This document shows positions 5,019-6,886 of a DNA stretch of 6,886 nt, in pieces. How positions within the stretch are numbered: position 1 is the first letter of the stretch; each line of letters starts with the position of its first letter. The notes beneath the pieces were generated by a model. The model ran no database searches and was not told where the DNA came from. It saw only the letters and a program-made list of their open reading frames with translations. Source of the DNA: Gemmatimonadales bacterium (lineage in GTDB: Bacteria > Gemmatimonadota > Gemmatimonadetes > Palauibacterales > Palauibacteraceae); the NCBI GenBank assembly GCA_030636765.1, contig DAOVWI010000116.1, positions 1-6,886 on the forward strand. The letters run 5' to 3'. The translations under genes were made by a program, and so were the position numbers.

Positions 5019-6886
5019 GTGCCGACCGCGGCCGGTCGCGGCGAGTCGGTTCGATATCGATCGAACCAGCCCAGGATGTGCGCCACCTTGCCCATGAGGT
5101 TGCTCGGCTTGGCCGCGATGCCGTGCGAGGCATCGGGGATCCGGACGAGCATCGTCGGGACCTTCCGCAGCTTCAGGGCCATGTAAAACTGCTCGCTCTC
5201 CGAGATCGGCGTGCGATAGTCTTCCTCTCCGGTCAGGAGCATCGTGGGAGTCTCGACGTTGCCGACGAAAGAGAGTGGCGAGCGCTTCAGATACTGCTCG
5301 GGATACTCCCACGGGAAGCCGGGAAACCAGTAGCGGTAGAAGAACGGGGTGGCGTCCGAGGTGAGGACGAAGCTGTACCAGTTGATCACCGGCTTCGCCG
5401 AGACCGCGGCCCGAAAGCGGTCCGTCTTGCCGACGATCCACGCGGTGAGCACGCCGCCGCCGCTTCCTCCCGTCACGAACAGGTTCTCCTCGTCCACGTA
5501 ACCCCTGGCTACCACCGCGTCCACGCCCGACATCAGGTCCTCATAGTCGTGGCCGGGATACGCGTGGTGGATCAGGTTGCCGAACTCCTCTCCGTAACTC
5601 GTCGATCCCCTGGGGTTCGTGTAGAGCACCACGTACCCGGCCGCGGCATAGAGCTGGATCTCGGCCGAGAAGCGATCGCCGTAGTTGGCGAAGGGTCCGC
5701 CGTGGATCTCGAGAATCAGCGGGTACTCACGGGACGGGTCGAAGCCCGGCGGCCTGACGATCCACCCCTGGATCCTCCGCCCGTCGAAGGACGACTCGTA
5801 CCAGATCTCCTCCACGTCGGCCAGCATCTTGTGAGCGAGGAGATCCTCGTTGAGCCTGGTGAGACGCCTCTGTGAGGCGAGGCCGACACCGCCCACGGCC
5901 ACGTCCGCCGGGTGGTCGGGCCCGGTCAGCGTGAACGCGTACCGCCCACCCTCCGAGACCGAGAACGAGCCGCCGGAGTACGGCCGGCCGAGCGAGACTC
6001 CTCCCAGGTGGCCGGCCAGGGTTCGCACATCGCCGTCCAGCGTCACGAAGGCGAGCTTCGTATCGCCCTCGTCGTCGTAACGGAAGAAGAGGCCCGATCC
6101 GTCCCCGCTCCACACCGGGTCGCTTACGTCGCGATCGAACCCGGCCGTCAGGATCCGTGCCTCACCGCCGTCACGGTCCGTGACGTAGAGGCGCGTGACC
6201 TGGTAGCCCTGGTATCGTTCGTCGAATCCGAGGTACGCGACGCTGGCGCCGTCGGGGGACAGCGTCGGGCCGCCATCCGGCCCCGGTCGGTCCGTTAGCG
6301 GACGGATGGTGCCGTCCGCGATCGTCACCTCGTAGAGCTCCGTGTCGCGAGGAGCGTACTCCCATCCGGCGTGCCGGTTGGCCGTGACGATCAGCGCCCC
6401 TCCGTCCGGCGTCCACCGGATCGTGCCGCCGTGGTTGTACGGGCCGGAGGTGACCGGCCGGGGCGTGCCGCCGTCGGCCGGGAGAACGAAGACCTGAGAG
6501 TAGCCGCTCTCCAGGTAGCCCTCGCCGTCCTGCCGGAACTGCACGTCGTCGATCACGACGAAGGGCTCCCCCCAGTCGGCCCCTTCGGGTTTCTGGGGCT
6601 CCTCGACGAACGGCTTCTCGACCTCCGGCACCAGCATCGAGAACGCGATCCGCTTCCCGTCCGGCGACCACGCGAGGCCCTCTGGCGAACGAGGGAGGGT
6701 GGCTAGCAGGGCCCGGTCATCGGTGCCGATCCAGCGCACCCAGAGCTGCGTCGACCCGCTTCCGTTCTCCTCGCCCCGGGAGAGATAGAGCAACCGGTCG
6801 CCACCCGGCGACCAGCGGGGCGACCCCTCGCTTCCGGGAGACGACGTGAGCGCCCGGTGGCCCGTGCCGTCCACATCGATGATCCA
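5006..6886 (-). CDS. S9 family (prolyl oligopeptidase / acylaminoacyl peptidase type) serine peptidase, 5' end cut by window edge
   Basis: This alpha/beta-hydrolase peptidase would cut short peptides or remove N-terminal dipeptides or acyl-amino acids. 626 residues are readable to the TGA (5008-5006); the reading frame stays open to the right edge and begins inside a propeller blade, so the true start and any signal peptide lie outside. Numbering from the first visible residue (W), WSPDGK-like TolB/WD40 blades occur at about 23-36, 72-82, 156-169, 207-220, 257-270 and 308-320. The catalytic domain begins near 365: oxyanion motif HGGP (395-398), NPRGS (424-428), GGSGG with nucleophile S475, D556 in GEEDYRTP, and H588 in DASHG. 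The complete triad suggests activity. SEQFYMALK after the Asp is typical of the acylaminoacyl-peptidase/DPP branch. Whether it acts outside the cytoplasm is unknown without the N-terminus. It lies 7 nt upstream of the decarboxylase-like gene, presumably as one operon. Confidence 0.93.
   Translation of the reverse strand, partial: WIIDVDGTGHRALTSSPGSEGSPRWSPGGDRLLYLSRGEENGSGSTQLWVRWIGTDDRALLATLPRSPEGLAWSPDGKRIAFSMLVPEVEKPFVEEPQKPEGADWGEPFVVIDDVQFRQDGEGYLESGYSQVFVLPADGGTPRPVTSGPYNHGGTIRWTPDGGALIVTANRHAGWEYAPRDTELYEVTIADGTIRPLTDRPGPDGGPTLSPDGASVAYLGFDERYQGYQVTRLYVTDRDGGEARILTAGFDRDVSDPVWSGDGSGLFFRYDDEGDTKLAFVTLDGDVRTLAGHLGGVSLGRPYSGGSFSVSEGGRYAFTLTGPDHPADVAVGGVGLASQRRLTRLNEDLLAHKMLADVEEIWYESSFDGRRIQGWIVRPPGFDPSREYPLILEIHGGPFANYGDRFSAEIQLYAAAGYVVLYTNPRGSTSYGEEFGNLIHHAYPGHDYEDLMSGVDAVVARGYVDEENLFVTGGSGGGVLTAWIVGKTDRFRAAVSAKPVINWYSFVLTSDATPFFYRYWFPGFPWEYPEQYLKRSPLSFVGNVETPTMLLTGEEDYRTPISESEQFYMALKLRKVPTMLVRIPDASHGIAAKPSNLMGKVAHILGWFDRYRTDSPRPAAVGTTPE
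5023..5067 (-). other. Two consecutive potential RNA hairpins at the end of the S9 peptidase coding region
   Basis: In transcript order, the first is an 8-bp perfect stem (GGTTCGAT / ATCGAACC at 5048-5055 and 5060-5067) with the 4-nt loop ATCG/CGAT. The second is a 6-bp perfect stem (CGACCG / CGGTCG at 5023-5028 and 5033-5038) with a 4-nt loop. No U-tract follows, so an intrinsic terminator is unlikely. They sit in codons for the tail WFDRYRTDSPRPAAVG, ending about 25 nt before the decarboxylase ATG. They could affect mRNA stability or coupling, but in GC-rich DNA a chance origin cannot be excluded. Confidence 0.35.

Noticed and set aside
3988..5097. 369-codon plus-strand open frame opposite the decarboxylase-like gene
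   Set aside because: Antisense shadow; the product is Arg/Val/His-rich and shows no family signature.
4999..5133. Upstream in-frame extension of the decarboxylase-like gene into the peptidase
   Set aside because: The 45 extra residues are an Arg/Ser-rich shadow of the peptidase tail; the ATG at 4998 gives the normal family length.
4985..5875. 296-codon plus-strand open frame opposite the S9 catalytic domain
   Set aside because: It overlaps the catalytic triad region of a convincing gene and has no motif of its own.
6872..6874. GTG as a possible start of the S9 peptidase
   Set aside because: The frame is open to the window edge, and the residues before and after belong to a propeller strand, so the gene starts outside the window.

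Overview
This GC-rich window holds five tightly packed protein genes and almost no non-coding DNA. I see no RNA genes, mobile elements or CRISPR arrays, and no sign of recent transfer. The GC-rich third positions and the S9 peptidase / group II decarboxylase / long AstE-like hydrolase content suggest an uncultured GC-rich soil or marine bacterium. A Gemmatimonadota- or Acidobacteriota-like lineage would fit, but I have no marker gene, so this assignment is weak.

Layout. Positions 1-1623 (minus) carry a medium-chain-type acyl-CoA synthetase whose last residues run off the left edge. A 55-nt divergent intergenic region (1624-1678) separates it from a plus-strand pair: pdxH (pyridoxine/pyridoxamine 5'-phosphate oxidase, 1679-2332), then an AstE/aspartoacylase-family zinc hydrolase (2332-3516) whose start overlaps the pdxH stop by one base (TAATG). 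Twelve bases later a convergent minus-strand pair ends. Read in its own direction, that pair is an S9 prolyl-oligopeptidase-family peptidase (5006 to beyond 6886, N-terminus off the right edge) followed 7 nt downstream by a PLP-dependent group II decarboxylase-like protein (3529-4998).

How the genes may work together. The S9 peptidase would release peptides, or acylated amino acids from blocked peptides. The AstE-like enzyme could cleave N-acyl amino acids. The acyl-CoA synthetase could activate the released carboxylic acid. The PLP enzyme would act on the amino acid, with PdxH supplying PLP. This is an inference from gene content and order only; each gene is also common on its own.

Most notable details. 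(1) A perfect 11-bp tandem duplication lies exactly at the peptidase/decarboxylase junction and creates two consecutive ATGA stop/start overlaps around a four-codon mini-ORF. (2) Two hairpins lie in the last coding bases of the peptidase, just upstream of that junction. (3) The decarboxylase-like protein has no tyrosine where the mobile-loop catalytic Tyr of animal DOPA decarboxylase should be. (4) PdxH keeps its FMN/PLP ligands but lacks the N-terminal lid residues known from E. coli. (5) The AstE-like protein has a C-terminal tail of about 75 residues beyond the usual family length. I do not see a clearly new system here; the junction architecture and the altered PLP enzyme are the best leads.
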